DNA of 64,000 nucleotides from Brucella pituitosa (GTDB lineage: Bacteria > Pseudomonadota > Alphaproteobacteria > Rhizobiales > Rhizobiaceae), in assembly GCF_003049685.1 (NCBI RefSeq), contig NZ_PYSY02000002.1, forward strand, positions 967,501 to 1,031,500, given 5' to 3'. The translations under genes were made by a program, and so were the position numbers. The number at the start of each line of letters is the position of its first letter. Within the stretch, counting starts at the first letter, position 1. Below are positions 62,912 to 64,000 of the stretch, piece by piece. The notes below the pieces were generated by a model, which worked only from the letters and a program-made list of their open reading frames with translations, did not search any database and had not been told where the DNA came from.

Positions 62912-64000
62912 ATGAGCGGTAATGACAAGCGCAATAAGGGAAGAGAGGAAAAGCCTCTTCTCGCATTTTCAGACGCGCCCGAGACAAGCCGCGAAGAATC
63001 TGACACGTCCAAACGTGACCCTCAATCTATCACTCCACCCATCACTCCACCATGGACCCCGCCTGCCACTCCTGAGGAACGCGCAGAACTTTTCCGCTCC
63101 CAGCAGGAAAGCAAAGCTGCGGAAGAAAAAGAAGTTTCCGAGCTTCGCAGTCGTATGGCTTCGATAAAGGCGGAGCTGGAGCGCAAGATTGCGGAACGCG
63201 AACAGAGCGTCAGTTCGTCCACGGATGAAGTGGCCAAAGTCAGCGCATCGGAACCGAAAGCCATCGTCACGGATGATACATGGCCCGCAAAGCGCGATGC
63301 GTCGAACACCGAATGGAAGCCACTTATCGATCCACGCATAGCGATTGAAGTCGTCAAAGGCTCGCGCAAATTGCTGATTGCGACGACGCTGATCGGCGGC
63401 ATTGCAGCAGCTCTCTACGCTATGACGATCCCACAAATGTATGTTGCTTCGACTGATATTCTGGTCGACCCGCGCAGCATCAAGACCGTCGGCACCGAAC
63501 TGACCCCGGGACAATTGCCCACCGATGCATCGCTGGCAATTGCTGAAAGCCAGGCGCGATTGCTTGATTCGAGCAGTGTTTTGCTCAAGGTCATTAGTCA
63601 GGCCGATCTGACCAAAGATCCTGAGTTCAACGGCAGTTTTGTTCCCACCGGTATTGCCGGCTTTTTCGCGCAGCTTAAAAGCATGATTAAGCCAAATACT
63701 GCGAGCGAGGGTCAGGCACTTGAAACCCGCGTTCTATATAATCTTTACGACAGCCTTACGATCGGGCGCGACGCCAAGACCTTCATCTATTCGATTTCGG
63801 TCAAGACACGCAGCCCTGAGAAATCGGCTGAAATTGCCAATCTCGTCGGTTCCGTGTTCCAGACAGAGCTTGACTCCCTCCAATCCGATGCCGCTCGCCG
63901 TAATGCGGAAGAGCTTTCGAAGCGCCTCGCCGATATGCGTGCAAGCGTGGAGAAAGCGGAACAGGCCACAGCGGATTTTCGCGCGTCACGTGATCTGGTC
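62912..64000 (+). CDS. Wzc/ExoP-like polysaccharide chain-length protein, cut by the window end
   Basis: The first 363 codons of a longer gene that runs past the window end. A charged, Pro-rich cytoplasmic tail (residues 1-140: SITPPITPPWTPPATPEE, then a coiled coil) precedes a membrane segment (LLIATTLIGGIAAALYAMTI, about 155-174) and the Wzz domain (MYVASTDILVDPRSIKTVG, SLAIAESQARLLDSSSVLL). Such proteins set chain length, often with a C-terminal tyrosine kinase not visible here. The long N-terminal tail is unusual for the family. Confidence 0.85.
   Translation, partial: MSGNDKRNKGREEKPLLAFSDAPETSREESDTSKRDPQSITPPITPPWTPPATPEERAELFRSQQESKAAEEKEVSELRSRMASIKAELERKIAEREQSVSSSTDEVAKVSASEPKAIVTDDTWPAKRDASNTEWKPLIDPRIAIEVVKGSRKLLIATTLIGGIAAALYAMTIPQMYVASTDILVDPRSIKTVGTELTPGQLPTDASLAIAESQARLLDSSSVLLKVISQADLTKDPEFNGSFVPTGIAGFFAQLKSMIKPNTASEGQALETRVLYNLYDSLTIGRDAKTFIYSISVKTRSPEKSAEIANLVGSVFQTELDSLQSDAARRNAEELSKRLADMRASVEKAEQATADFRASRDLV

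Noticed and set aside
1-64000. tRNA genes, rRNA genes and CRISPR arrays
   Set aside because: No cloverleaf-like CCA-ended segment, no rRNA-like sequence and no regularly spaced repeats were seen by eye. A tRNAscan or CRISPR search would settle this.

Overview
This window comes from an alphaproteobacterium of the Brucella/Ochrobactrum group (Rhizobiales, Brucellaceae), most likely from its second chromosome. The main reasons are the close match to the Brucella flagellar locus, with an FtcR-type regulator inside it and a VjbR-type quorum-sensing LuxR regulator at its edge, the alphaproteobacterial genes flaF, flbT, motC, motD and motE, and short palindromic repeats of the kind scattered through Rhizobiales genomes. 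I identified this by protein recognition only; no database search was possible.

Layout. (1) 1-6.8 kb: a sugar kinase, an Rrf2 regulator and a zinc-homeostasis block (CobW/ZigA-type GTPase, znuA, znuC, znuB, zur). Three near-identical palindromes sit in front of the zinc genes and are probable Zur boxes. A PilZ-domain gene follows. (2) 6.8-41.7 kb: an almost complete flagellar gene set. Most of it is on the minus strand (export apparatus, rod, hook, rings, filament, motC/D/E, ftcR, flaF/flbT); motA-fliM-fliN-fliG-flhB run divergently on the plus strand. No chemotaxis genes, no fliD/fliS and no sigma-28 gene are present, as usual in rhizobial-type loci. Two flagellar genes are interrupted: motB by two +1 frameshifts and flgG by one +1 frameshift near its 3' end. 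(3) 41.7-47 kb: a small unknown gene, vjbR, and a TetR-controlled EmrAB-type efflux pump with two identical-type operators. (4) 47-53.8 kb: a PHO-box-preceded ABC importer (binding protein, two permeases, ATPase), gnd and a MOSC protein. (5) 53.9-64 kb: surface or exopolysaccharide genes (two Gfo/Idh/MocA oxidoreductases, a Wzy/WaaL-type membrane protein, several glycosyltransferases, a Wzx-like flippase, and the start of a Wzc/ExoP-like chain-length protein cut by the window end).

How the genes work together. The zinc genes form one Zur-repressed unit, and Zur is encoded at the end of its own target operon. The flagellar genes form about eight transcription units; five of them (flhA, flgE, fliF, flgB, motA) share a short CGCAAG-type element 39-53 bp before the start codon, always in the gene's sense orientation. 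FtcR, which lacks the phospho-acceptor Asp, and VjbR are the likely regulators. FlbT and FlaF probably control flagellin translation, and the flagellin leader carries a hairpin that could be their target.

I saw no tRNA, rRNA, CRISPR array, insertion sequence or phage gene. No completely undescribed multi-gene system stands out. The most unusual signals are the flagellar frameshifts, the shared promoter-proximal element, the His-rich tails on the zinc ATPase and on Zur, and the paired repeats before vjbR.
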